A DNA stretch of 64,000 bases from a virus: positions 1-64,000 of the IMG/VR virus record IMGVR_UViG_3300027777_000023; one strand, written 5' to 3'. Below, one piece after another: positions 1 through 9,888 of this stretch. The notes under the pieces were generated by a model. That model searched no databases, was not told the origin of the DNA, and saw only the letters and a list, made by a program, of their open reading frames with translations. A program made the position numbers and the translations under genes. Each line of letters begins with the position of its first letter. The stretch's first letter is position 1.

Positions 1-1821
1 TTGATCAGCAACAACCCCCGGATTCGTAATATGAATTCCGCCGCTGTGGCAAAGATGTCTGTGGATGCTATAAATAAAGCTGCCGACATGAGCAGTAGTA
101 TGGGTGCTCGTGATTATCGTGAGTTTGGCGGCAGTCAGGAGCAAGCAGCCAGAGACATACAGGAAAAAACAAATTTTGCCTCCTCAGGGTTGGGAGGTTT
201 TGGTGCGGCTTTGTTGGCCAAGGCGGGTGAAGGCACAACAGAATACGAGCAACTTCAGACCTTTTTTAAGGCAGGAGGGCTTACAGCCAAATCTCTAGGT
301 TCTGGGGGCACACAGAAAATTGCAGACATATTGCACACCACTACCGGAGACGTTAATCAGATTGGCGGTAATAGACTGCTTCAGCGTGATGCTATGAAGC
401 AGGAAGGCATTGTTAACACTCTAAATGAGATACATACGCAAACAGCTGTAAGATCTTTTTGGGATTATGCTAAAGCTACTGGATTGGATGAAAAGGAGCA
501 TAAGGCGAAATTTGCAGAGTACATGAAGAAAAACCCCAAAGGCAGTGTTGAAGAGTATTTCAATAAGAACATTAAGGAGCGCCTTGGTGAAGTCGGACAA
601 TCGATATATGAAAGCCAGCAGCAGACCATTAAAATGGATTTCTTGGACTCGCTACGTACCCCAGAAGAGAAGAAAAGATATCAGGCAGCCTTGAGTGAAG
701 ATAAGGCCAGAAGCATAGCGCTATCCGAGAAGTACGCTAGCGCCAATGCCCCAATACTCACACAGGCAATTAGTGCGTTAGCCGAGGGTAAAGATTTTAA
801 AGGTACGGCTCAGGCACTGTCAGGCATACTAGCAGTCAGCACCGACAAGAAGGCTTTGACCGCCGACCAGCAGGCTGCAATAACCAACGCAGCGACCGCT
901 GGCGAGGATCTCGGTAAAAAATTAAGCACAGCCAGAGGCAGCAATGAGGCCTTCAAGGCAGGTGCCCTAGAGGATATCAATAAGTTGAATGCGGGTATAA
1001 AGACTGCCGCACTGTTGGATGCAGAAAAAGCAGGAGGTATAACTACCGAGGAAGGTAGACGTAAATTAGGCGACGCTAAGGATCTTGGAGACGTCTCTAG
1101 GGAGGAATTAGAGGATCTTGCCAAGTACGGACCAAACATGGGCTTTACTAGCGCCAAGAAGTCTGAAGGAGACCTCAACGATCTTGAGGCCAAGCAACAA
1201 ACCGGTAAAAAACTAACGTCTACCGAACAAACGCAGATGAAGCAGCTACAAACAATCCGTAAGATAACAGGCTTCCGCAGTGATAAGTCTGTGGAGATGG
1301 CGCTCAAAGGTGATCTTGGTAATGTAGCTGCAAGTATGATTCAGGGACAGAAGGACGCCATCGCTGAAGATCAAATCAGCGAAAGTAAAAAAGAACGCAC
1401 TTCACAGCTATCAAAAACGCTTGATCTTCGACAAACTGAAAAATCTCCTGCAGCGGCGGCCGATGCAGCCGAGATAAAAGCGGCAAGGGATTATTTCAAA
1501 GACAAGGGTGGCGATGAGGCGATGCTTGCTCAGTGGAAAGACTCGTCGTTAGGAGGCAAAGACAATTACTTCTCAAACAAAAAAGACCCAATCACAAAAA
1601 AACCAAAGAATTGGGGAGCACTTGGAAACACACTAGCAAACACAGCAGCTGAAATCGATAAGGACACACTGGCAGCCAGGGCGGGCGCAGGCGACAAGCC
1701 GCCAACAGCCGAAGAAAAATCCAAGAAAGATTTGATTGACGCCATGGGTAAGCTGACCACTGCCTTGAATAGTGGCGAGGCAGTCACCGCACTTACCAGC
1801 CTTGCAAATGCGCTGAAATAA
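1..1821 (+). CDS. Putative tape-measure or large tail structural protein, C-terminal part (5' end outside window)
   Basis: The frame is open from the first base of the window, so the TTG there is probably an internal codon. The visible 606 residues are rich in Ala, Lys, Glu and Gln, predicted mostly helical, without Cys or a clear membrane segment. That composition, and its place just before a run of baseplate genes on the same strand, fits the C-terminal end of a tail tape-measure protein. No motif proves this, and an internal virion protein is possible. The next ATG follows the stop after 18 bases. Confidence 0.45.
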   Translation: MISNNPRIRNMNSAAVAKMSVDAINKAADMSSSMGARDYREFGGSQEQAARDIQEKTNFASSGLGGFGAALLAKAGEGTTEYEQLQTFFKAGGLTAKSLGSGGTQKIADILHTTTGDVNQIGGNRLLQRDAMKQEGIVNTLNEIHTQTAVRSFWDYAKATGLDEKEHKAKFAEYMKKNPKGSVEEYFNKNIKERLGEVGQSIYESQQQTIKMDFLDSLRTPEEKKRYQAALSEDKARSIALSEKYASANAPILTQAISALAEGKDFKGTAQALSGILAVSTDKKALTADQQAAITNAATAGEDLGKKLSTARGSNEAFKAGALEDINKLNAGIKTAALLDAEKAGGITTEEGRRKLGDAKDLGDVSREELEDLAKYGPNMGFTSAKKSEGDLNDLEAKQQTGKKLTSTEQTQMKQLQTIRKITGFRSDKSVEMALKGDLGNVAASMIQGQKDAIAEDQISESKKERTSQLSKTLDLRQTEKSPAAAADAAEIKAARDYFKDKGGDEAMLAQWKDSSLGGKDNYFSNKKDPITKKPKNWGALGNTLANTAAEIDKDTLAARAGAGDKPPTAEEKSKKDLIDAMGKLTTALNSGEAVTALTSLANALK

Positions 1822-1839
1822 CCCAAACACACAAATTAT

Positions 1840-2286
1840 ATGCCAGCATCAATGATTAACGCCGTCGGCGGGGACGTATTTAAAAGCGGAGGCGGAGGGG
1901 CCGCAGGACTCATCCGTATTCCTGGAGTAGACTCATTGGTTGGCGCAGGCTTGCTGGCCGTGTACGATAGTGTTAGCGTCCAATTAACCGAGACCACGCA
2001 ATTTTTCCTCACATGTGACGACATCGTAAAATTTACCCATTTTGGTATGGGTGTGGGTACGGTTATAGCTGAAGGTACCATGTACTCCACATGTAACGGC
2101 AATTTGCCGGCAGCCTCTAGGTTTTCACGGGCTGTGAGTAGTATGCGAGGTAAGCCCATGTCTGCCATGGTGGGAGGTACCACAGTCACTGTAGTATTAA
2201 ATAGTGCGCAGCTTACGATTGTTGGTGAGCCTGACACTATGGGGCACTTTGTATTTAATTTGGCTGTTATAGGTGAAGGAGTATAA
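1840..2286 (+). CDS. Unknown virion-type protein, 148 aa
   Basis: A 148-residue protein rich in Gly, Val and Thr, probably all-beta, with a Gly run near residue 20. It lies between the tape-measure-like gene and baseplate genes, two bases before the next start, so it is probably a small tail-tip or tube component. I recognise no family. The start has no Shine-Dalgarno sequence, only an AT-rich stretch before ATG. Confidence 0.6.
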   Translation: MPASMINAVGGDVFKSGGGGAAGLIRIPGVDSLVGAGLLAVYDSVSVQLTETTQFFLTCDDIVKFTHFGMGVGTVIAEGTMYSTCNGNLPAASRFSRAVSSMRGKPMSAMVGGTTVTVVLNSAQLTIVGEPDTMGHFVFNLAVIGEGV

Positions 2287-2288
2287 AT

Positions 2289-3245
2289 ATGGTTAATCAC
2301 TCTGCATCATTGCTTGTTAATTTAAATTTAAACGCCACAGATTTCACGACGCCTGACTTTTTTTCGCTGGCCGGAAGCACAAGCTCGGTGATAGCTAACG
2401 AATTGGGTGTGCCACTAGCCACCACCGACACATACACATCATTACGAACATACGCACGTTCTAGTTTGTTTGTGGCTAGAAATTATACTCAATTGAAATT
2501 GCCTAAAGAGTTGAGTAATTTTTACGATATCCTTTTTCCTTCGGGTAGCTCTGATTACTACAAGGAGTTTTTATTGTATTGTTACCTCCAACTCGTGAAC
2601 AGTACGGATAGATACAAGGATATCCTAGCTTACGACAATAGAATATCGTACGCATTGCACGAGATCCGTGAGTATTTTAAATTTTCTGGAAACGCACACA
2701 CATCGTCTAATTCAAAAGATTTTGAGTTGCTGGTCGACGGCGAGATAAAAAATTCTCCTGACATCAATTCAGCAACAACCTATTTTAATGTATGGCAATT
2801 AGGAAATACAAACACTGTATTGATATACTCTCCAACAAACAAAAAGTATTATAAGCCGGGCGCACCTGCACGCACGAACAGCGACAACATGCAGATTGTC
2901 GTGGAAGGCTCTCCTGGAAGCCCAACAACATCAAACACAATAGTAATGGGCGATTCTGGGCTGACCTGCACCATATCTGGAGATCTCCCAAATTTTACAA
3001 CACTAGGCAACAAGTATTGGTCATTCAACTCAACAGCTCCTCTGGTCTTTGATTTTACGGCAAAGTTAGCGGAGCTTTCCAACAGAGTCATGGTAGTAGA
3101 CGCTATGCTAGAACATAACAGAGAGCTGTGCTCTAGCTCTTATGAAAATTTATGGAGATTACACTATAACGATGTATACAAAGTGACAGGTTTACTGTTA
3201 GCTTATATAGAGAGAGTTAATTTAATATGGCAGCAAAAGATGTAA
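2289..3245 (+). CDS. Unknown tail or baseplate protein, 318 aa
   Basis: The 318-residue product has mixed composition and no recognisable motif. It sits in the tail operon: GGAG lies 5 bases before its ATG, one of few clear ribosome sites here, and its last 19 bases overlap the next gene. The residues near 100-130 (many Tyr and Asp, SSDYYKEF) look helical and the middle looks beta-rich. A baseplate or tail-hub accessory role is inferred only from position. Confidence 0.6.
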   Translation: MVNHSASLLVNLNLNATDFTTPDFFSLAGSTSSVIANELGVPLATTDTYTSLRTYARSSLFVARNYTQLKLPKELSNFYDILFPSGSSDYYKEFLLYCYLQLVNSTDRYKDILAYDNRISYALHEIREYFKFSGNAHTSSNSKDFELLVDGEIKNSPDINSATTYFNVWQLGNTNTVLIYSPTNKKYYKPGAPARTNSDNMQIVVEGSPGSPTTSNTIVMGDSGLTCTISGDLPNFTTLGNKYWSFNSTAPLVFDFTAKLAELSNRVMVVDAMLEHNRELCSSSYENLWRLHYNDVYKVTGLLLAYIERVNLIWQQKM

Positions 3246-4855
3246 AAATTAAATGCAGTTTGGGGGACGCTAATGGGGCAACACTCACGTATCAGGTTGG
3301 TAGCATACCCACAGCCACCGTGAGTTTAATTCCTCCTGGAGGATTTGCAGTGGAAGGGTTTCAACTCACGGACGTGGAAGGACAGAAACGTGGAGGCACA
3401 CACTTCATAGATATTTCTGTAAAAGCTCACGCAGCTCTTGGCAGTACCTCAAGGAAAGCTCTTTTTATTGGTACCCTGGACGGTATGAGCGTCAACCAAA
3501 CTTTCGGCAGCGCGCGGTATGAGGCGGTAATAAAGAACAAGGCACAAGTTCTGGCTGAGTTAACCACTATGACTCCAGGGCTGTATCCGGCAGGAGTTAA
3601 CATATATAAAAACCCAGGCTGGTCTTCAATTATAAATAACCAGGAAGATGGAAAGGTGGAGCAGTGGGGTATGATGAGTGAGGCTCCCGAAGTATTCAAT
3701 CATCCACCCATTAAGGCGTATACTGAAATAATTAAATGGGTCCTAGGTAAGCAGAAAAGCGGCTGGGAGAATTATGTGGGTATAGATAAAGATTTGACGG
3801 GAGGTACGCCATTCGATGGAATATTTACTGACGGACGATATTCAAAAGCTTTAGATGAGGCTATAAGAATTTTTGACACTATAGATCTTGATGCTGTTAC
3901 TGGCGGAGCGCAGGCGGGTATAAACTGCACTGACGCTGTTATCACAGACTCCATGGGTTCTTTGTTTAAGTCAGGTCCAAGCGTGCTGCTTGAGAACTAT
4001 CTTGGGTTTCTGAGTTTCATGGGCTGCACAATGATTTTTAGTAATAATAAAGCTTACGTTGTACCAATGAACTCAGCACTCAAGCAGGGAGGTTCGGCGC
4101 CAGGCAAAGGACAGACCCAAGGGTCACCAAATATTGCGGGTCCCGTAGATTACAACAACTACGTTTATAATGATATTGGCTACCGCGATATTGCCTGTGT
4201 GGCTGTTGTGATTGACGCGGGGCCTGGAGGACCCAATCTAGGTAGTGCGACATGGGACACCGGAGGTGCTGCCTACTATTGCGAAAAACAAGGAGCATCG
4301 AAAGCTTCTGGTGTATATGTTGTTCGTGCACACCCATTCATGGCCTTGTCGGCAACACGAGCATTAAACGATACTGCGGAGTTTGCAGATCGAATCGATG
4401 GAGGCACTGACTCGCTACATAAAGCCAAAATTTCATTTGATGCGGCTGCAACAGCTTCAGGTAAGGGTCACGCCGCGCGCGCCAACGCCAAGGTCAAGAC
4501 CGCCCGAACCAAATACGGCAAAGCACTGCAAAGTTTTGCCGAGAATAGGTTTTATCAAGCAAGGTATGGAGACAGGCAAGGTTCAATATTGTTGGATTTT
4601 AACCCCCAGTGGTGTCCAGGCACAGGGGGTGTGTTGTTTATGAAGGGTACGGGTATGGCTGTGGAGTTTTATGTCACATCAGTATCTCATCATGTGGGTG
4701 TTAATTCTCCGGCAGAAGGAACGGCAATAACAACAGTTAATTTTAGTTGTGGTAGGCTAGGTAAGCCGCCTTCTGGTATGTCCTTTGACGCTTTTTTGGG
4801 TTATAGTAGAGGCAAAGAAAAAGGCATTCAGGCGAGCTTTGTTGGAGACACATAA
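3227..4855 (+). CDS. Putative baseplate hub-like protein, 542 aa
   Basis: The start overlaps the upstream gene by 19 bases. The last quarter (about residues 440-515) reads as a beta-rich segment with a ring of Gly and Val followed by a NFSCGRLGKPP end. This resembles the closing part of tail hub (gpD or gp27-like) proteins, which often end with a repeated S-x-x-H...T-x-V pattern. An Ala- and Lys-rich helical insert lies near residues 400-440. Together with position after a tape-measure-like gene and before gp25- and gp6-like genes, a hub role is reasonable but not proven by a motif. Confidence 0.4.
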   Translation: MAAKDVKIKCSLGDANGATLTYQVGSIPTATVSLIPPGGFAVEGFQLTDVEGQKRGGTHFIDISVKAHAALGSTSRKALFIGTLDGMSVNQTFGSARYEAVIKNKAQVLAELTTMTPGLYPAGVNIYKNPGWSSIINNQEDGKVEQWGMMSEAPEVFNHPPIKAYTEIIKWVLGKQKSGWENYVGIDKDLTGGTPFDGIFTDGRYSKALDEAIRIFDTIDLDAVTGGAQAGINCTDAVITDSMGSLFKSGPSVLLENYLGFLSFMGCTMIFSNNKAYVVPMNSALKQGGSAPGKGQTQGSPNIAGPVDYNNYVYNDIGYRDIACVAVVIDAGPGGPNLGSATWDTGGAAYYCEKQGASKASGVYVVRAHPFMALSATRALNDTAEFADRIDGGTDSLHKAKISFDAAATASGKGHAARANAKVKTARTKYGKALQSFAENRFYQARYGDRQGSILLDFNPQWCPGTGGVLFMKGTGMAVEFYVTSVSHHVGVNSPAEGTAITTVNFSCGRLGKPPSGMSFDAFLGYSRGKEKGIQASFVGDT

Positions 4856-4856
4856 T

Positions 4857-5489
4857 ATGAACACGGTGGAACAACTAATTAAGGATAACAAAAAGCTTAT
4901 TGAACTTGAGGTAAGCCGATACGCAACTAACGTACCACACATCACGATACAGTTAGAGGCATATCGCCTGGCTAGAGAAGCCGCCAGAACATTCAATCCA
5001 GCTCTTGGGTATAAGTTCAGCACACATTTAATGAATAACTTGAAGAAGCTATCCAGAATATCAACACAGTATGGCAGCGTATTACGTATACCAGAAAACA
5101 CCCAATTCGGTATCAACAAACTGCAGAAGATAGAAAAAGACCTAGAACACACACTAGGGCGCCCACCTACTCTCGATGAACTAGCACATCACACTGGTGT
5201 AAGCATGAAGTCTATTTCCAATACCCTAAATAATCGTAAGGTCAGCTCAGGAATATCTTCTTTGTTTGAGTCTCCCGAGCTTCTTGATGGTGCCAACTCA
5301 GAATGGGTACAGTTTGTGTATCACGATCTGTCAGATAAAGATAAGATAATTTTTGAGCATATGACCGGGTTTGGAGGCAAAAAAATATTACCAAATGGTG
5401 AGATTGCACACAAATTAAATTTGTCTATAGGCACATTAAATAATAGAATAAAGTTGATAACCACGACACTTTCGAAAGGTTGGAAATGA
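4857..5489 (+). CDS. Sigma-70-like RNA polymerase factor inside the tail operon, 210 aa
   Basis: The ATG at 4857 follows the upstream stop directly; an earlier in-frame start at 4785 would overlap the hub gene by 70 bases and is less likely. The order of segments matches sigma factors: a region-2-like part (AREAARTFNPALGYKFSTHL, about residues 40-60), R-x-P and a region-3-like part (LGRPPTLDELAHHTGVS, about 97-113), and a region-4-like helix-turn-helix near the C-terminus (LSDKDKIIFEH then GEIAHKLNLSIGTLNNRI). Phage-encoded sigma factors redirect host polymerase to late genes. Here it would be made with baseplate proteins. DNA or polymerase binding is inferred from the pattern only. Confidence 0.7.
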   Translation: MNTVEQLIKDNKKLIELEVSRYATNVPHITIQLEAYRLAREAARTFNPALGYKFSTHLMNNLKKLSRISTQYGSVLRIPENTQFGINKLQKIEKDLEHTLGRPPTLDELAHHTGVSMKSISNTLNNRKVSSGISSLFESPELLDGANSEWVQFVYHDLSDKDKIIFEHMTGFGGKKILPNGEIAHKLNLSIGTLNNRIKLITTTLSKGWK

Positions 5490-5896
5490 AATCTATTGAA
5501 GAAATACTAAAAACACTCAATGAGTGGTGCACCGCATTCATACCAACGTACAGACTGACCAATGACACTGGCGGTCGTCCGTGGTATATTGAGGCCACTG
5601 ATTTTCAAGGACCTTTTAAACTGAAGGAATTAAGTAATGTCACAGACCGAGACACACTGAACCAAGATTTCAAGCAACGCTTTTTTGAAAAAGACGTTAA
5701 AGCGAAGAAAGGTGTAAGCGCAATTAAACTGGAAATCTCCGCAATGTATAGCTATAACAAATGCTTTGTTCAAAGATACAAAGGAAGACTGCACTTTTAT
5801 CGCGACGACCTTTCACAAAAAGGTGCCAGAATAATGGTCGCTGCTGGGCAGTCTCACGGTTTATTCAAAGAGTTTAAGAAAAATATGGATTCATAA
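5486..5896 (+). CDS. Unknown protein, 136 aa
   Basis: ATG at 5486 overlaps the sigma-like gene's stop as ATGA, which suggests translational coupling; a TTG two codons upstream is a weaker option. The product is basic in its C-terminal half (Lys-rich, ending FKEFKKNMDS) and has no motif I recognise. The position between sigma-like and gp25-like genes makes a virion or late-regulation role possible. Confidence 0.6.
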   Translation: MKSIEEILKTLNEWCTAFIPTYRLTNDTGGRPWYIEATDFQGPFKLKELSNVTDRDTLNQDFKQRFFEKDVKAKKGVSAIKLEISAMYSYNKCFVQRYKGRLHFYRDDLSQKGARIMVAAGQSHGLFKEFKKNMDS

Positions 5897-5907
5897 CAAC
5901 TCAAAGT

Positions 5908-6387
5908 ATGGCTGTAGCAACAATATCTTCTAATTATACGGGCAGGCGCAAAGACATCAGTATTTTACAATACCCTGACGCCTCCACAGCTTCCACACAG
6001 ACAATGTTTCCTGTGTTCGGTAAGACCACCAGAATGTGTGCTGGCGTGCAGAAATTGGTACAAAAATACGCTATAATTTTATTAACTAATATAAATTCTC
6101 AAGAAACTTTTCCATTGTTCGGTACTGATTTTTTATATCCGCTGCGTGCAGGTATATCTCCTGTAGATAATTTACAAGCTACTCAGCTCTTTAATCTGGC
6201 AAGTTACGCGGCAGTCAACACACTAAAGCGTTATCAGATAGATAATCCGGATATTCCAGCAGACGAAACAATCACCACAGCCGAGCTCACGAACATCAGT
6301 GTGTATGGAGGTTCTGCAAGTTTTGAGGTGACGATTAAAACTGAAGCAGGTGACACTATAGATTTTGTTGTGCCTATACCTAAATAA
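5908..6387 (+). CDS. Putative gp25-like baseplate wedge protein, 159 aa
   Basis: The segment around residues 50-80 reads LLTNINSQETFPLFGTDFLYP, which matches the gp25/GpW pattern of a helix, I-L-L-T, a short loop, then F-G-T/S. Length and position immediately before a Baseplate_J protein agree with the usual gp25-gp6 order in contractile-tail phages. gp25 forms part of the inner wedge ring and contacts the sheath. The match is one motif and context. Confidence 0.5.
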   Translation: MAVATISSNYTGRRKDISILQYPDASTASTQTMFPVFGKTTRMCAGVQKLVQKYAIILLTNINSQETFPLFGTDFLYPLRAGISPVDNLQATQLFNLASYAAVNTLKRYQIDNPDIPADETITTAELTNISVYGGSASFEVTIKTEAGDTIDFVVPIPK

Positions 6388-6392
6388 ATATT

Positions 6393-8009
6393 ATGCCAGA
6401 AATACTAGAAAATACAGTAGCAAGATTGGCGACGTTTATATCTGAAAACTATTCAGATATTGAAACAGGTCCAGGCTCTGTCATCAACGAGCTTTTAATT
6501 AAAGTAGCCTCTGCCGTACAAAACAAACAATATAATCTGATATCTGACCTGGCCCAGAGCAACACCATCTCTGCTGTTCTATCCAGCGACACCGATACCT
6601 ATTCTCCAATACTAGACAGCATCGCCTCTAACTATAATACTGCCAGACACGAAGGAGTTACTGTGACAGGTAAGCTTAAAATAACTGTAAGCTCTGATGC
6701 TGGGCATATTCTTCGAGCAGGATTTAGATTTCTACAGCCGGCACTAAATCTGGAATACCATCTATTAAATGAAACGCGGGTAAGTTCTGACCCAGACCCG
6801 GTATTAGATGAATTGCAGTTATTTTCAGCTAATGGTTTATATTACTTCATAGTTGATGTTGTGGCCAGTGGTGTGGGTGCTGAATACCAGGTGTCTTCTG
6901 GTACGGTGTTCACACTCTACTCCACAAATTTTATATCTGGGCTTGTTAAAATAGAGGCGTATGGGAGCTTTTCTTCTGGTGCCTCCCGAGAGACTGACCG
7001 GGAATTGGTGATGAGATTTAAAAGCAGTCTAGGAAACACACGTTTTGAGTCTGCTGCAGGTATCGCAAACAATTTTAAAAATACGTTTGCAGGCTTTCAG
7101 ACTTTGTCGGTTTGTGGAGCCAATGATACAGAAATGTTACGCTCAAAACAGAACGCGCTAGGAATAGCCACTTTTGGAAAAGCTGATGTATATGTAAGAT
7201 CTGTTGTAGGGTTAGAAACCTTCCACATCACCAAGACAGCTACTAAAATAGCCGACAATACTTGGCAGGTGGTTATAGATAACTCCGATGCTCCGGGATT
7301 TTATACAGTAAAGTCTATTGTGCCGGCAATTGTAGATGTAAGCCTTGGTGGTACTTTGGTACCAACCAAGGTGGATTTTGACTGGGCTATTTATAGTGGT
7401 CAGCGAAACAACGATATAAACTCTCGTAGTGAAGCCAGGTTTACAAAATATCAAAACGCAACCGTCACCTTTTCGTACACAGAAGCACCTACAGTTCCAG
7501 TGCACTCTAAGGCGTTATTTGAGCTAAGTCTCACAGGGCAGCCAAATATTATGAAAATGCAAGATCTCTTGCTTGGTGATGCTCAGCGGCTGGCTTGTTC
7601 AGACTATCTAGTTAAATCTGCGGTGCCTTGCATGGTGTCGTTAAATATTTCATTAGCCAAAAAAACAGCGGTAGACACTTACGAGTCTTTGAATTTACAG
7701 CAGCTTAAAAAAGACATATTCATGTATATTAATACTCTACCCTTTGGTTCTGAGTTGCAGGCTTCAAATATTGTGGATATCTGTCACAACTATAAAATTA
7801 AGCGAGTCAATTTGCCTATACATATGACGGGTGTTATAGTCTCACCAGAAGGTGCACCAATAACAATTACCAGCACAGATGTGCTCAGTATTCCTGATAT
7901 GCCTGAGATAGGTGTGACTCCAAAGACTACGCTTTATTTCACAGATTACTATAGGATTGAGGCCGGTGTGGTTAATCCCATAGACAATATAGGTCTGAAT
8001 ATCGCGTAA
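6393..8009 (+). CDS. Baseplate wedge protein, Baseplate_J / T4 gp6-like, 538 aa
   Basis: The N-terminus has the family's GxGSVINELL region (about residues 28-40). The central SGASRETDRELVMRFKSSL (about 196-214) matches the conserved G-x-D/S-x-E-T/S-D-x-E-L-x-x-R-x-x signature of Baseplate_J proteins. The C-terminal half is beta-rich. These proteins form the inner baseplate ring that triggers sheath contraction. The start follows the gp25-like stop after 5 bases and lacks a Shine-Dalgarno sequence. Confidence 0.75.
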   Translation: MPEILENTVARLATFISENYSDIETGPGSVINELLIKVASAVQNKQYNLISDLAQSNTISAVLSSDTDTYSPILDSIASNYNTARHEGVTVTGKLKITVSSDAGHILRAGFRFLQPALNLEYHLLNETRVSSDPDPVLDELQLFSANGLYYFIVDVVASGVGAEYQVSSGTVFTLYSTNFISGLVKIEAYGSFSSGASRETDRELVMRFKSSLGNTRFESAAGIANNFKNTFAGFQTLSVCGANDTEMLRSKQNALGIATFGKADVYVRSVVGLETFHITKTATKIADNTWQVVIDNSDAPGFYTVKSIVPAIVDVSLGGTLVPTKVDFDWAIYSGQRNNDINSRSEARFTKYQNATVTFSYTEAPTVPVHSKALFELSLTGQPNIMKMQDLLLGDAQRLACSDYLVKSAVPCMVSLNISLAKKTAVDTYESLNLQQLKKDIFMYINTLPFGSELQASNIVDICHNYKIKRVNLPIHMTGVIVSPEGAPITITSTDVLSIPDMPEIGVTPKTTLYFTDYYRIEAGVVNPIDNIGLNIA

Positions 8010-8013
8010 TATT

Positions 8014-9864
8014 ATGACTCTAGATTTTCTACCTTCAACGTTCCCAGCAGGAGATGTCACAGACGGTCAATACCTATATCGGTCACTAGGTTCGTTTTGG
8101 ACGCAGGTATTTCAAGATAAGAACGCATTGAAGGGATACACTATAGGAATGGCGGAAGAACTAGCGCAGTCTTATCTAAAATTGGTCGAGACCATCAACC
8201 AATACTCAATTAAAAATATAGATACACTGCATACGGAAAAATGGCTTCCGCTAACGATTAAGAAATCAGAATTTAATAGAGTTCCTTTTGTCTTTACTCC
8301 TGGTGGGGCCGTGTTCGGTCGGCAGCCATCAACTGATACTCTGTACGCTTCTCAATTATTCCGTTTCGGGCAGCCCAAGACAGGCACCACAACCCATGCC
8401 TATAGTTTTGCCCCAAAAATAAATTTGCGGGAATTTGGTGTTATAGCCAACAGGATAATATCGCCATCTTTAACTCTTTTGCCTGGTGTAGATGTCCGTT
8501 ATGAGGGTGGGTTGATGTATTTTAATGCTGACTTATTTGATAACGAGTATATTCCAAAAGCCGCCGTATTAACCGAGGGAGGAACTGTCAGCACATTTCA
8601 AGATATTGATGGTCGCACGGTGAGGGATGAATTTATCGTACTGTGGCTTTACATGGCTAAAGTAGATGAGGCCACCATATACAAAAATTTTGGGGTGTTG
8701 CTTGACCTTAAGCTGGACACCTCCGAAGACTATAAAACTTTATTGGGTGCAATCATAAACCTCGCCGTCGAGGGCCCGACAATAGCTGCAATTCGTGCAG
8801 CTTGCTGTGCGTTACTAGGTGCTCCTTTAATAATTGAGCCGTCGGAAGTTGTTGAGGATGTTTATGACTTTGCGTCTTGGAAGTATATCATTACAGATAA
8901 AAATACATATAGATTTCCTAGTTCGGTTGAGTTAGATCGTGCAGTGAGAATCGACAGCAAGCTGTACGCAGGGCAGTCTCTTTCTTCCAGTGTTAGTGTG
9001 GTCGATTTGGTTATGGATCCTGTCTGGTGGCAACGAGAAATTTCTTCAGGAAAAGTCGGGTTCGCTTCTCATTTATTTGCAGCAGGACCAAAAAATCAAC
9101 TTTTTTTCGAGAACAAGCGGCGCACTATAAATTATGATGGAATGCGTTTAACTTTTCCTGTTCTAGGTGACCCTGCAGATGTTCTTATTTTCAACAACTA
9201 TTTAAATCACCCCAGCAGACAGCCAGCCATACTTAACGCACTACACATCACCCCCGGAGCTGCAGAGACCACGACCGCTAATCCTCTAGACTTTGTATTT
9301 AATAACTTTTTTAAAAATAACTGTTTATTGTTAAAGCTGGTTTTTCATACCGATCAGCAGCTCAGGCGATTCTTCGCTTTACTGCCGTACCTTCAGAGTT
9401 ACTTTCCGCCACACGTATACATTATAACTTATGTGAATTTAAATTTATCGATTGACTCTATAGATAATTTAAATAATGGCCTAACTATCCCTCAGGCTCC
9501 AGGCCAATTGTTCAGCTTGGACGGTTCAAATATTTTAACAGGTTCTCGACCAACCATACTTTCTACAACCACAAGCAGAGACGACGATTACTATAAAGAT
9601 TATATAAATCGCATGTTTTGCATAGCTGTGGGTCCCTATAGAAATCCAGTTCCTCCTCATCATCCTAGTATGGTACCTAGTGAGCAGGACAAGCCGCTAC
9701 ACTCTTCAGATAATCTTGACGAGTTGTCCGCTAATACCGTTGATGGTATAACCTGTGGAACGCTGCGTACATACATTCCAGTAACAGTAACACCTCCAGG
9801 CCAGGATACGCCTCGCCGCCCATCTACCAAAGAAGTCCCGGCGATCTTATTAATAGACTTTTAA
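8014..9864 (+). CDS. Baseplate- or tail-associated structural protein, 616 aa
   Basis: Begins 4 bases after the gp6-like gene and closes the baseplate run. The N-terminal 75 residues are helical and include a FWTQVFQDKNALKGYTIG region. The middle alternates beta strands and loops, and the C-terminus is Pro-rich and acidic-polar. It does not show motifs of T4 gp7, gp8 or gp10 that I can recognise. From position it is probably a wedge component or an adaptor to the tail fibres that follow. Confidence 0.55.
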   Translation: MTLDFLPSTFPAGDVTDGQYLYRSLGSFWTQVFQDKNALKGYTIGMAEELAQSYLKLVETINQYSIKNIDTLHTEKWLPLTIKKSEFNRVPFVFTPGGAVFGRQPSTDTLYASQLFRFGQPKTGTTTHAYSFAPKINLREFGVIANRIISPSLTLLPGVDVRYEGGLMYFNADLFDNEYIPKAAVLTEGGTVSTFQDIDGRTVRDEFIVLWLYMAKVDEATIYKNFGVLLDLKLDTSEDYKTLLGAIINLAVEGPTIAAIRAACCALLGAPLIIEPSEVVEDVYDFASWKYIITDKNTYRFPSSVELDRAVRIDSKLYAGQSLSSSVSVVDLVMDPVWWQREISSGKVGFASHLFAAGPKNQLFFENKRRTINYDGMRLTFPVLGDPADVLIFNNYLNHPSRQPAILNALHITPGAAETTTANPLDFVFNNFFKNNCLLLKLVFHTDQQLRRFFALLPYLQSYFPPHVYIITYVNLNLSIDSIDNLNNGLTIPQAPGQLFSLDGSNILTGSRPTILSTTTSRDDDYYKDYINRMFCIAVGPYRNPVPPHHPSMVPSEQDKPLHSSDNLDELSANTVDGITCGTLRTYIPVTVTPPGQDTPRRPSTKEVPAILLIDF

Positions 9865-9881
9865 AGCTGTATAGGTATAAT
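9854..9881 (+). promoter_or_regulatory. Sigma70-type promoter, leaderless geometry
   Basis: TATAAT at 9876-9881 is preceded, after 16 bp, by a weak -35 (TAGACT, 9854-9859). The ATG at 9889 begins 7 bases after the -10, so the expected start of transcription falls at or next to the start codon. Confidence 0.5.
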
Positions 9882-9888
9882 ATAACTT

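Noticed and set aside
1-120. TTG at position 1 as a true start
   Set aside because: The frame is open at the window edge and the protein looks like the C-terminal part of a longer chain.
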